Assembly: GCA_040221975.1 (NCBI GenBank)
Contig: JAVJWR010000023.1
Coordinates: 62,001 to 126,000, forward strand
DNA length: 64,000 nucleotides
Source of the DNA: Haliea sp040221975
GTDB taxonomy: Bacteria > Pseudomonadota > Gammaproteobacteria > Pseudomonadales > Halieaceae
Direction of reading: 5' to 3'
Both the position numbers and the translations under genes were made by a program. The notes under the pieces are model-generated. The model was given only the letters and a program-made list of their open reading frames with translations. It did not search any database and was not told the DNA's origin. This document shows, one piece after another, positions 9,102 through 14,876 of the stretch; within the stretch, counting starts at the first letter, position 1; the number at the start of each line of letters is the position of its first letter.

Positions 9102-9562
9102 TGTTGCCTTCTGGCCCAGCGCGGAACCGGAACAGACTGGAATATTGTCGAACAACCTGGAATTGGACGCCGCCAGGACACTAACTCACGAACGCCTGGA
9201 GAAACTATCGAGACCGGGTTCCAGCCACAGGCTCGCGTTCCCCTGAATTGATTGATGGCATGGGGTACTTCTTCTGTATGTCACGCATTGCGAAATACCG
9301 CACATGTTCCTTCTCGTGCGCTAATGGGAGAGTATGTAGAATGTTTTGGGCTGCTTTCGACCCTAGTTGGACCTTAGGCAGCCTATGGTGTCAGGATTTT
9401 TTACAGACGGAATCATAGGCACTCATGCAGAACTTGCAGATTATCCTTTAACTAATTGGTTAATAAAACAATTCTCCAGATCAGCACAAAGCTTGCTTTT
9501 CTACCCTTATCGCTCGGCACCGTGAATCCCGACAATAGTTTTGTCCTACGGAGGAAATAACG
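9102..9562 (+). other. Non-coding stretch upstream of the PEP-CTERM gene
   Basis: No credible gene lies in these 461 bases. The second half becomes AT-rich and holds an imperfect dyad, TTAAC-N6-GTTAA, at 9448-9463, about 100 bases before the next gene. This is the most likely site of its promoter and control, but I cannot name a regulator. Confidence 0.5.
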
Positions 9563-10231
9563 ATGAAAACAGTGGCAATGCGTCTACTCTTTTGGTGGGT
9601 CGGTTTCACGCTGTCGGCGACAGCGAGCGCCGGCCTGATTAATTTTGATCTCACGCCAGGGAACGCTGGTGACTTCGGCCCGGGTGCGGCGGTGTTTGGT
9701 GGCCCGACTTCGGTATGGAACTACTACGATCGCGGTATTGACCCAGCGTCAACTGGCCCTTTGTCATTGCTGGATGATTCCGGGACTGCGACGTCGGTGA
9801 CGGTTTCCTATACCAGAGTCTTCTCCGGGAGATTGGTGGTCCCCATTAGTGGAGCTTTCGGAGGCCTGGCTGAGGGTATTGTACAGGTCGCCGATGACGG
9901 TGGCATGCTGCGCTTCGCGGGCCTCAATCCGGGAGCGAGATACGATCTTTCAGTATTCACAGCGCGTGACGCTTTCAGTACAGCAAGCGGAGATTGGTCG
10001 AGCTTGATTGAGGGAGCACACTACACCCTCTGGTCAGGTCTTGCGGCAGATGGCGGTGGCGGTATTTCAGTTGCGGGTTTGACGAACGAATGGGAGCCGT
10101 CCAACTGCCCTGCGTGTGGATCATTTACCGGATTTCAGTTGAGAACCGATGATAGTTCGGCAATACCGACTCCAACCACCCTTGCCCTTCTCGGTCTCGG
10201 CCTCCTCGGCCTCAGACTGCGCCGTAAGTAA
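9563..10231 (+). CDS. PEP-CTERM-like secreted protein
   Basis: This 222-residue exported protein has a signal peptide ending near TASAG (residue 24), a beta-rich low-complexity body, and a C-terminal sorting tail: a Pro-Thr-Pro motif at about residues 202-204, a hydrophobic helix LALLGLGLLGL and a basic RLRRK end. PEP-CTERM proteins are processed by exosortase and are linked to extracellular polysaccharide. The usual Pro-Glu-Pro is replaced by PTP. Two cysteines in CPACG may form a disulfide. A strong GGAGGA site precedes the ATG and a terminator follows. Confidence 0.82.
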   Translation: MKTVAMRLLFWWVGFTLSATASAGLINFDLTPGNAGDFGPGAAVFGGPTSVWNYYDRGIDPASTGPLSLLDDSGTATSVTVSYTRVFSGRLVVPISGAFGGLAEGIVQVADDGGMLRFAGLNPGARYDLSVFTARDAFSTASGDWSSLIEGAHYTLWSGLAADGGGGISVAGLTNEWEPSNCPACGSFTGFQLRTDDSSAIPTPTTLALLGLGLLGLRLRRK

Positions 10232-10250
10232 ACCAGAACTCCTCATGTAG

Positions 10251-10272
10251 GCCCGCTTCGTCGGGCTTTTTT
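10251..10272 (+). terminator. Rho-independent terminator after the PEP-CTERM gene
   Basis: GCCCG and CGGGC arms enclose a six-base loop and are followed directly by a run of six T. It lies 19 bases past the stop and marks the boundary between the core-like chromosome and the AT-rich island. Confidence 0.85.
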
Positions 10273-10280
10273 GTGGGCGA

Positions 10281-10297
10281 CCGCTTCTGGCCGATTG
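10281..10297 (+). repeat. Dispersed island repeat, copy A
   Basis: CCGCTTCTGGCCGATTG, directly after the terminator. It differs by one base (T for C) from the core CGCTCCTGG shared by the other four copies. It shares GAAACTAG downstream with copy C. Confidence 0.6.
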
Positions 10298-10397
10298 TGA
10301 AACTAGGCGTCGGATTGAGTGGAATCAAGCCTGCATGGTACTCTCTGCAAATGCTGGTGCATTCCGAGCCAACACGTGTGGCGACGGGCTTGATCTC

Positions 10398-10772
10398 ATG
10401 AAGCAAATTTCCCCGACAATCTGGGCGACAATCGGCTGGATTAGTCTTGGTCTGTCAGCGTGTTCCTTTGTGTTGGCAACAATCGGTGGTGTGATGGCAT
10501 ATTTTGTTATTGTGATTGCAATAATAATTGGTGGATTTTCCAGTATCGGACTAACTGCTTCAGCAAAATTCGCTGTATCGACGGTGGTGTTAGGCACTGT
10601 GTTGGTATTCTGGATGACTCATCACAACGCCTCCACCGGCTTTCAGCTGCCGGATGGAAATTCTATGGCCACCATGTTCTCATCAACTTCCATTCCAATT
10701 CTGGTGTGTGTTGCCATGATGATTTGGGGTATTCATCGGCGCAAAACGTTCCCGAGGTCTTCCTTGGAGTAG
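10398..10772 (+). CDS. Hypothetical small membrane protein
   Basis: I do not recognise this protein. From the ATG at 10398 it is 124 residues long with about four hydrophobic segments (near residues 8-25, 27-47, 55-73 and 95-112) and short, weakly charged loops, ending in a basic RRKTFPRSS tail. An upstream start at 10335 would add a 21-residue polar head. No clear Shine-Dalgarno supports either. Base composition is well below the flanks. It is the first gene of the island, between repeat copies A and B. Confidence 0.5.
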   Translation: MKQISPTIWATIGWISLGLSACSFVLATIGGVMAYFVIVIAIIIGGFSSIGLTASAKFAVSTVVLGTVLVFWMTHHNASTGFQLPDGNSMATMFSSTSIPILVCVAMMIWGIHRRKTFPRSSLE

Positions 10773-10790
10773 CGCGAATGGCTACTACGT

Positions 10791-10807
10791 ACGCTCCTGG
10801 CCGAAAG
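10791..10807 (+). repeat. Dispersed island repeat, copy B
   Basis: ACGCTCCTGGCCGAAAG, 18 bases after the stop of the small membrane protein. Upstream GCTACTACGT resembles GCTACTTACG before copy C, so the repeat probably extends to that side. A small hairpin GGATT-N4-AATCC follows at 10819-10832. Confidence 0.65.
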
Positions 10808-10885
10808 GTCGCGGTTGAGGATTCGAAAATCCATTCCAAATGCGGTACCTTCTTCCTAATAGGGGGGTGGCTTGCCTGCCTACGT

Positions 10886-11227
10886 TTATTTGCAAAGTAC
10901 CTGAAGCCTATCAGCCTCGCATCGAACCTCGGTTTGAAACTTCAGCCCAACATCGTTGCAAGTTTTATACATTAACTGCACAAGCGTCCCAGTACCGCTG
11001 GAATCGCTCAACGACTTTTGCGCCATTGGAAGTATCGCTGTACAACTAGTGTCGGCGTCGAAGGGTTGTTCGCCGGCGCTGAGCGCATCACTTCGAATTT
11101 GCGCTTTATACGCTTGCTGTACATTTCCCGCATCGAACCATTTGCCTTCGCTATTTGCGGTAGGGTCCCCATTGCCGCAGCCAGTCATCACTGCGATGAC
11201 GAACGCTGCCATTACCGGATAAATCAA
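10886..11227 (-). CDS. Hypothetical lipoprotein
   Basis: A 113-residue protein on the opposite strand to its neighbours, with a short hydrophobic head and lipobox VMTGC at residues 13-17, so it is probably lipidated. The start would be a TTG at 11227 or the ATG at residue 6, neither with a good ribosome site. The mature part is polar with three later cysteines (TSCTA, KTCND, VRCEA and a final LCK), which may form disulfides. I recognise no family. It lies within the island and ends near copy B. Confidence 0.5.
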   Translation of the reverse strand: MIYPVMAAFVIAVMTGCGNGDPTANSEGKWFDAGNVQQAYKAQIRSDALSAGEQPFDADTSCTAILPMAQKSLSDSSGTGTLVQLMYKTCNDVGLKFQTEVRCEADRLQVLCK

Positions 11228-11559
11228 CTTGATTTGCTGATAGTTTATATCGTGGCTCCCGCGGTTTTACATTTCGCTTTGTATGGCGGAATCTCTCCCC
11301 CCACGGCACTGATGCTTTTGAAATGCTAACGACAACAGTAAACATGAAGCATAGCCAAATAACAATATATCTCCATAGATCAGCTCTTATCAAGCAGTCG
11401 CGATTCAGGCCAGACTGAGGAAAAAATTTGTTTGGCGAGCATGCCGTAATGAAGAGCAAGCTGACCGCCACTTGAGGTGCTACTTACGCCCGCTCCTGGT
11501 CGAAACTAGCTGCTGGGTCCTGGGAATGCCAATGACTCTTGTACAGACAGACACCAGCC
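11228..11559. other. Gene-free island spacer
   Basis: There is no convincing gene here. A 106-codon frame on the minus strand (11151-11471) overlaps the lipoprotein and has no family signature. The stretch carries repeat copy C near its end and then the BrnT promoter. Confidence 0.5.
11490..11506 (+). repeat. Dispersed island repeat, copy C
   Basis: CCGCTCCTGGTCGAAAC. It lies about 50 bases before the start of the brnT promoter region and shares the upstream GCTACT and downstream GAAACTAG segments with copies B and A respectively. Confidence 0.65.
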
Positions 11560-11587
11560 TTGACATGCCTCAGTATGTACATACAAT
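11560..11587 (+). promoter_or_regulatory. brnTA promoter, probably leaderless
   Basis: A consensus -35 TTGACA at 11560-11565 and -10 TACAAT at 11582-11587 are separated by 16 bases. The expected transcription start, about seven bases on, coincides with the A of the brnT ATG at 11594. There is no room for a Shine-Dalgarno sequence. Confidence 0.7.
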
Positions 11588-11592
11588 GTATG
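11580..11592. promoter_or_regulatory. Candidate BrnA operator
   Basis: CATAC-AAT-GTATG is a perfect five-base dyad overlying the -10 box. BrnA-type antitoxins are known to repress their own promoter, so this is the natural operator. The role here is inferred. Confidence 0.55.
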
Positions 11593-11593
11593 C

Positions 11594-11881
11594 ATGATTA
11601 AGTTTGAGTGGGATCAAGCCAAGGCTAAGTCCAACCTTAAGAAGCATGGTGTTTCTTTTGAGGAGGCTCAATCTGTTTTCTACGATGATTTAGCTGTTCA
11701 GTTTTTTGATGAATCTCTCGGAGAGGAAGATAGGTTTATCTTGCTTGGTATGAGCAATCTTTCCCGTGTGCTCGTGGTAGTTCACTGTGAACGAGGCAAA
11801 GATAATGAAGTCCTACGCATCATTTCAGCCCGAAGAGCCACGAAGACCGAGCAGAGTTACTATATGGGTGAAGGGTCATGA
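11594..11881 (+). CDS. brnT: BrnT family type II toxin
   Basis: This 95-residue protein matches BrnT, the RelE-fold ribonuclease toxin of BrnTA. The N-terminus FEWDQAKAKSNLKKHGVSFEEA, the central DDLAVQFFDE and the C-terminal RIISARRATKTEQSYY are all in the family's order. Length is normal. Free BrnT inhibits translation. The gene precedes its antitoxin, and the stop overlaps the antitoxin start by four bases. Local GC is about 38% in the first 60 bases against about 60% in the flanking antiporter gene, which points to horizontal origin. Confidence 0.93.
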   Translation: MIKFEWDQAKAKSNLKKHGVSFEEAQSVFYDDLAVQFFDESLGEEDRFILLGMSNLSRVLVVVHCERGKDNEVLRIISARRATKTEQSYYMGEGS

Positions 11882-12096
11882 AGAATGAGTATGATTTCTC
11901 AAAGATGAAGTCGCGTAGAAATCCGTACGCTTCTAGATTGAAAAAATCGGTCACCATCCGCCTAGGAGAGGATGTCATTGATTATTTCAAGAGCATGTCC
12001 GAAGAGTCAGGTATTCCCTATCAAAGCTTGATCAATCTGTACCTGCGCGATTGTGCCAATCATCACCGGAAGCTTGATATCAGTTGGCGTCCCTAA
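11878..12096 (+). CDS. brnA: BrnA family antitoxin (ribbon-helix-helix)
   Basis: A 72-residue partner of BrnT. The N-terminal half, with DFSKMKSRRNPYA, is the toxin-wrapping segment. The C-terminal half, beginning KKSVTIRLGEDVIDYFK, is a ribbon-helix-helix DNA-binding fold that should bind the dyad at the brnT promoter. It starts within the brnT stop (ATGA overlap), which favours translational coupling. It is followed by spacer and repeat copy D. Confidence 0.9.
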   Translation: MKNEYDFSKMKSRRNPYASRLKKSVTIRLGEDVIDYFKSMSEESGIPYQSLINLYLRDCANHHRKLDISWRP

Positions 12097-12181
12097 GCAT
12101 TAGCAGCTCCGAGCACAGGGACACCATTTCCGGTGCGCCTTTGGCTCGGCTACATAGCCGGGATTTTCGCGGCGGCATTGT

Positions 12182-12198
12182 CCGCTCCTGGCCGATAA
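12182..12198 (+). repeat. Dispersed island repeat, copy D
   Basis: CCGCTCCTGGCCGATAA, in the spacer between brnA and the recombinase gene. Two hairpins follow directly (12199-12218 and 12217-12237). Confidence 0.65.
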
Positions 12199-12237
12199 CC
12201 ACCTAACCGGAAAGGTGGCGGCCTTGAGAAAGCCGCC
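12199..12237. other. Paired hairpins beside the recombinase gene
   Basis: CCACC-N10-GGTGG is followed by, and slightly overlaps, GGCGGC-N9-GCCGCC. Neither has a T-run, so they are poor intrinsic terminators. They may be bidirectional terminators without U-tracts or part of a recombination site next to repeat copy D. Confidence 0.4.
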
Positions 12238-12260
12238 AATCTGAAAATGATTGCCCACAG

Positions 12261-12887
12261 CTATATTTCGGTCTGTTCTGCTAGTTCCAGGGCGTCGTCT
12301 ACTTCGATACCAAGGTATCTGACTGTGCTTTCAAGCTTCGTATGGCCAAGCAGCAACTGAATCGCTCTCAGGTTTTTGGTTCGTTTATAAATCAGGATTG
12401 CTTTGGTTCTACGCAATGAGTGTGTGCCGTAATCTTCAGGTTGCAGGCCAATTTGCGCAACCCAAGACTTTACGATCCGTGCATACTGTCTGGTACTGAG
12501 ATGCGCGGAATGGTGGATGCGGCTTGGAAACAGGTAGTCTTCGGGAGTCAGCTTTCTCGATTCGATCCAGATTGTTAAAGATTCCCGCGTCTGTTGAGTG
12601 ATTTCGAATTTTACCGGCTGTAACGTTTTCTGTTGAATTACCATCGCTCGTTTCAGGATGTTGGCACCTTGCGCGATGCCTCTGACCTTCAGCTTCACGA
12701 GGTCGCAGCTTCTGAGCTTGCTATCGATGGCCAGGTTTAGCAAGGCGAGATCGCGATGGTGATTGGCGATCTCGAGCCTGACGCGAAGTGCCCAGATTTC
12801 TCTGAGTTTAAGTGGTGGCTTTTGGCCGACCACTCTGCCTTTGTTCCAGGTGCTTCGTTGGCGTGCGCCTTCATTGACATTTACCAT
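12261..12887 (-). CDS. Tyrosine recombinase, catalytic domain only
   Basis: This 208-residue protein is a phage-integrase-family catalytic domain with no N-terminal core-binding domain (typical integrases have 300-400 residues). The active-site residues appear in order: Arg in SKLRSCDLV, HSLRR (HxxR), LLGHTK and the nucleophile Tyr in TVRYLGIEVDD. I start at the ATG at 12887 because CCCTCC at 12895-12900 gives a GGAGGG site seven bases upstream; a longer frame to 13025 lacks homology. Such short recombinases recur in proteobacterial accessory DNA. It is the only recombinase in the window and runs against its neighbours. Confidence 0.85.
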   Translation of the reverse strand: MVNVNEGARQRSTWNKGRVVGQKPPLKLREIWALRVRLEIANHHRDLALLNLAIDSKLRSCDLVKLKVRGIAQGANILKRAMVIQQKTLQPVKFEITQQTRESLTIWIESRKLTPEDYLFPSRIHHSAHLSTRQYARIVKSWVAQIGLQPEDYGTHSLRRTKAILIYKRTKNLRAIQLLLGHTKLESTVRYLGIEVDDALELAEQTEI

Positions 12888-12891
12888 TATG

Positions 12892-12913
12892 TAACCCTCC
12901 ACAGGGGGGGTTA
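12892..12913 (-). promoter_or_regulatory. Hairpin enclosing the recombinase ribosome-binding site
   Basis: TAACCC and GGGTTA arms pair so that, in the recombinase mRNA, the GGAGGG ribosome site lies in the 3' arm of the stem. This would dampen translation. Next to it, ATGGTTACCAT at 12919-12929 is a perfect dyad that could be an operator. Confidence 0.5.
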
Positions 12914-12970
12914 TGAGTATGGTTACCATTTCGTCATTGGTCGACGCCCAGACCTGATGTAAAACAGTGT

Positions 12971-13004
12971 GGGGAGCCGAGCCGTAGTCCGGCTGCGGTT
13001 CCCC
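12971..13004. other. Large imperfect inverted repeat
   Basis: GGGGAGCCGAGCCG (12971-12984) pairs with CGGCTGCGGTTCCCC (12990-13004) around a five-base loop, with one G-T pair and one bulged base. It lies about 85 bases before the recombinase start. No T-run follows on either strand, so it is not a standard terminator. Confidence 0.55.
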
Positions 13005-13038
13005 TGGTGGAAGGCGGCTTTGCAATTCATCTATAGAG

Positions 13039-13068
13039 TTGATTTGGGGTAATCCAATGGATTACACT
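13039..13068 (+). promoter_or_regulatory. Promoter and operator of the HigB2/NadS-type pair
   Basis: TTGATT (13039-13044) and TACACT (13063-13068) are 18 bases apart. A perfect seven-base dyad GTAATCC-AAT-GGATTAC (13049-13065) fills the spacer and touches the -10. The start point would fall one base before the ATG at 13076, so this transcript is also likely leaderless. Confidence 0.55.
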
Positions 13069-13075
13069 TGATGTC

Positions 13076-13417
13076 ATGCAGACTATCGTAGAGCTCCCCG
13101 AGTTTCAGAGAAGAGCGTCAGGTCTTGTCAATGACGAAGAAAAGGCAAGTATTATCAATTACTTGGCCTTCCACCCTCATTCTGGTGACCTGATGCAAGG
13201 TGCGGGCGGTATTCGGAAATTACGCTGGGCTGCTCGGGGGAAAGGTAAAAGTGGTGGCGTTCGGGTAGTTTATTATTACCACAATGACGGGATTCCGCTG
13301 TTCCTTTTAACGTTATTTGGCAAGGGGGAAAAGGCCAATCTCAGTAAAGCCGAGCGCAACGAACTTGGGAAACTCACCGCTCTTCTAATCCAACGCTATG
13401 GTGAATCAAATGGGTAA
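13076..13417 (+). CDS. HigB2/RelE-family toxin
   Basis: This 113-residue toxin resembles HigB2-type mRNA interferases: an N-terminal helix pair, then GDLMQGAGGIRKLRWAARGKGKSGG, VRVVYYYHNDG, FLLTLFGKGEKANLSKAE and a C-terminal helix. The Gly-Lys-rich GKGKSGGVR segment is the usual RNA-contact region. Its length fits. The C-terminus overlaps the antitoxin gene, as in higBA operons where the toxin comes first. No Shine-Dalgarno is seen, in line with the leaderless promoter. Base composition is AT-rich. Confidence 0.87.
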   Translation: MQTIVELPEFQRRASGLVNDEEKASIINYLAFHPHSGDLMQGAGGIRKLRWAARGKGKSGGVRVVYYYHNDGIPLFLLTLFGKGEKANLSKAERNELGKLTALLIQRYGESNG

Positions 13418-13697
13418 CGCGTTTTCAAGCATCAAGCAGGGGCTTTCTGAAGCCATTGACTACTCCGAGGGTAAGATTAAAAAGGCGACTGTCCACAAGT
13501 TCAGTCCGCTCAATGTCAAAGAAATTAGAGCCAAGGTTGGCATGTCACAAAGTGAGTTCGCTTCTGCATTCGGAATTAGCGTGAGTACACTCCGTCACTG
13601 GGAGCGTGGTGATCGCATTCCACATGGCCCTGCACTCGTGCTGCTAAATGTGGTGGCAAAAGAACCTGAAGTAGTGCTTCGCGCATTGGCTTCTTAG
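13410..13697 (+). CDS. NadS/HigA-type helix-turn-helix antitoxin
   Basis: This antitoxin is 95 residues long from the ATG at 13410, where the conserved MGNAF-type start of NadS proteins begins; an ATG at 13398 adds four residues. The N-terminal SSIKQGLSEAIDYSEGK segment probably binds the toxin. The C-terminal XRE helix-turn-helix is MSQSEFASAFGISVSTLRHWERG. It should neutralise the upstream toxin and bind the dyad at 13049-13065. It overlaps the toxin stop by eight bases. Repeat copy E lies about 85 bases after its stop. Confidence 0.88.
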   Translation: MGNAFSSIKQGLSEAIDYSEGKIKKATVHKFSPLNVKEIRAKVGMSQSEFASAFGISVSTLRHWERGDRIPHGPALVLLNVVAKEPEVVLRALAS

Positions 13698-13782
13698 ACG
13701 AAAGTATAGGTTCTTGGAAACACTTTTTTTCTACGGTTACAACCCGTCACAGGTACAGGCGTGAGACCTGCTGAGTTGAGGT

Positions 13783-13799
13783 CCGCTCCTGGCTTCAAT
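13783..13799 (+). repeat. Dispersed island repeat, copy E
   Basis: CCGCTCCTGGCTTCAAT, immediately before the orphan RelE-like gene. The first ten bases match copies C and D exactly; the right half has diverged. Confidence 0.6.
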
Positions 13800-13813
13800 C
13801 ATGATCTGACGCT

Positions 13814-14227
13814 TTGACCGAAGTACCCGGCTATAAGACCGATTTACCCGGTCATATAAAAACGTGGATGGGTGATCGGCTACTTTTTCTTGGGCAGGCA
13901 TCGGCGCTAGAAATGACGCTGACTCAAATCAGTAAATATAAAAAACAAATGCTAGGAAACACGTGGCTTCCAGTTCCTTTTTTGGAGCGATTTATCAACG
14001 GGAGGCGGTTTCCGCGGAGATCTCTTTTCGCATCCAAACCTATCATCGATATTGTAAGAGTTTCTGCTGCTAAAGGATTGAAACCTATCAAGGGCTTTAA
14101 AGGTGAGGCATCATCTGGAAATTGGAGGGGAATTTGGTCATCCCGTCTGAATATTCAATACCGGGTGATTTATAAAGTACAGAGAGACCAGGTGCTGGTG
14201 GAGATTGAGCTTGAATCAGCCGCCTGA
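13814..14227 (+). CDS. Orphan protein with RelE/ParE-like C-terminus
   Basis: 137 residues from a TTG, or 119 from the ATG at 13868; no ribosome site decides. The last 45 residues, with WRGIWSSRLNIQYRVIYKV and VLVEIELES, match the terminal strands of RelE/ParE-fold toxins, where Arg and Tyr residues bind RNA. The first 80 residues (GNTWLPVPFLERFINGRRFPRRS) I do not recognise. No antitoxin gene lies on either side, so it may be a solitary or relic toxin, or its partner was lost. It is the last gene of the island. Confidence 0.55.
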   Translation: MTEVPGYKTDLPGHIKTWMGDRLLFLGQASALEMTLTQISKYKKQMLGNTWLPVPFLERFINGRRFPRRSLFASKPIIDIVRVSAAKGLKPIKGFKGEASSGNWRGIWSSRLNIQYRVIYKVQRDQVLVEIELESAA

Positions 14228-14355
14228 ACAACAGTCGCAACGAGCGTGGATTGAACACGCTATAGGCGTCCAGCCCGTAACCCGTATATTTGGCGTTGAC
14301 CAGCTCGGAAAAGTGCTTCTATACTGCTCGCTTTTAACGCGAGAGGAAAATACCC

Positions 14356-14748
14356 TTGTTCAATCACATCATGATCGGTTGCAACGACATCGAAAAGTCT
14401 AAAGATTTCTACACTGCTGTGCTCGGGGTGCTGGGATGCCCGCCGCCGACGCGCAACGAAGATGCCGAGGGCAACGTGCGCTATTTCTTCATCCATGACG
14501 GCAGCGTATTCGCGCTGACCCAGCCGATCGATGGCAATCCGGCAACCTGCGCCAACGGCTCGACGATAGGCTTCCGTTGCGGTTCGGGCGAGAAGGTCAA
14601 GGAACTGCATGACGTGGCGGTGGCCAACGGCGGCACCTCGATCGAAGACGCGCCGGGCCTGCGTAACGGCAGTATGGGCCCGATGCACCTGAGCTATTTC
14701 CGAGACCTCGACGGCCACAAGATCTGCGGCATCCACCAGGGCCGATGA
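14356..14748 (+). CDS. VOC family protein (glyoxalase/dioxygenase fold)
   Basis: This 130-residue protein begins at a TTG with GAGAGG about ten bases upstream. It holds the vicinal-oxygen-chelate fold: FNHIMIGCNDIEKSKDFYTAVLGVLG at the start, and HLSYFRDLDGHKICGIHQ at the end, with a probable metal-binding His near residue 4 and the final acidic/His positions. Relatives are lactoylglutathione-lyase-like proteins of unknown substrate. GC content is back at chromosomal level, so this gene marks the right flank of the island. Confidence 0.85.
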   Translation: MFNHIMIGCNDIEKSKDFYTAVLGVLGCPPPTRNEDAEGNVRYFFIHDGSVFALTQPIDGNPATCANGSTIGFRCGSGEKVKELHDVAVANGGTSIEDAPGLRNGSMGPMHLSYFRDLDGHKICGIHQGR

Positions 14749-14876
14749 GAGTTCGGTTCAGGGAGTGAATTTGACAACGGATGAAATTGAGTCAATCTGC
14801 AGTGCCATCGCAATGATGGTTCGTAAACGTGTAGCAACAACGGTATAGCCATCGAAAGGTGGACGCGCGCACCTCT

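Noticed and set aside
11151..11471. 106-codon minus-strand frame overlapping the lipoprotein
   Set aside because: It overlaps a better candidate, has no ribosome site and no recognisable fold.
10281..13799. Chance origin of the CGCTCCTGG repeat
   Set aside because: A similar string does occur inside a coding gene near 25340, so single hits are expected. Five copies, only between modules and with shared flanks, argue against chance for the island set.
10251..14255. Standard mobile integron with attC sites
   Set aside because: No IntI gene, no GTTRRRY cores seen, and modules are not all in one orientation. The array is reported as cassette-like only.
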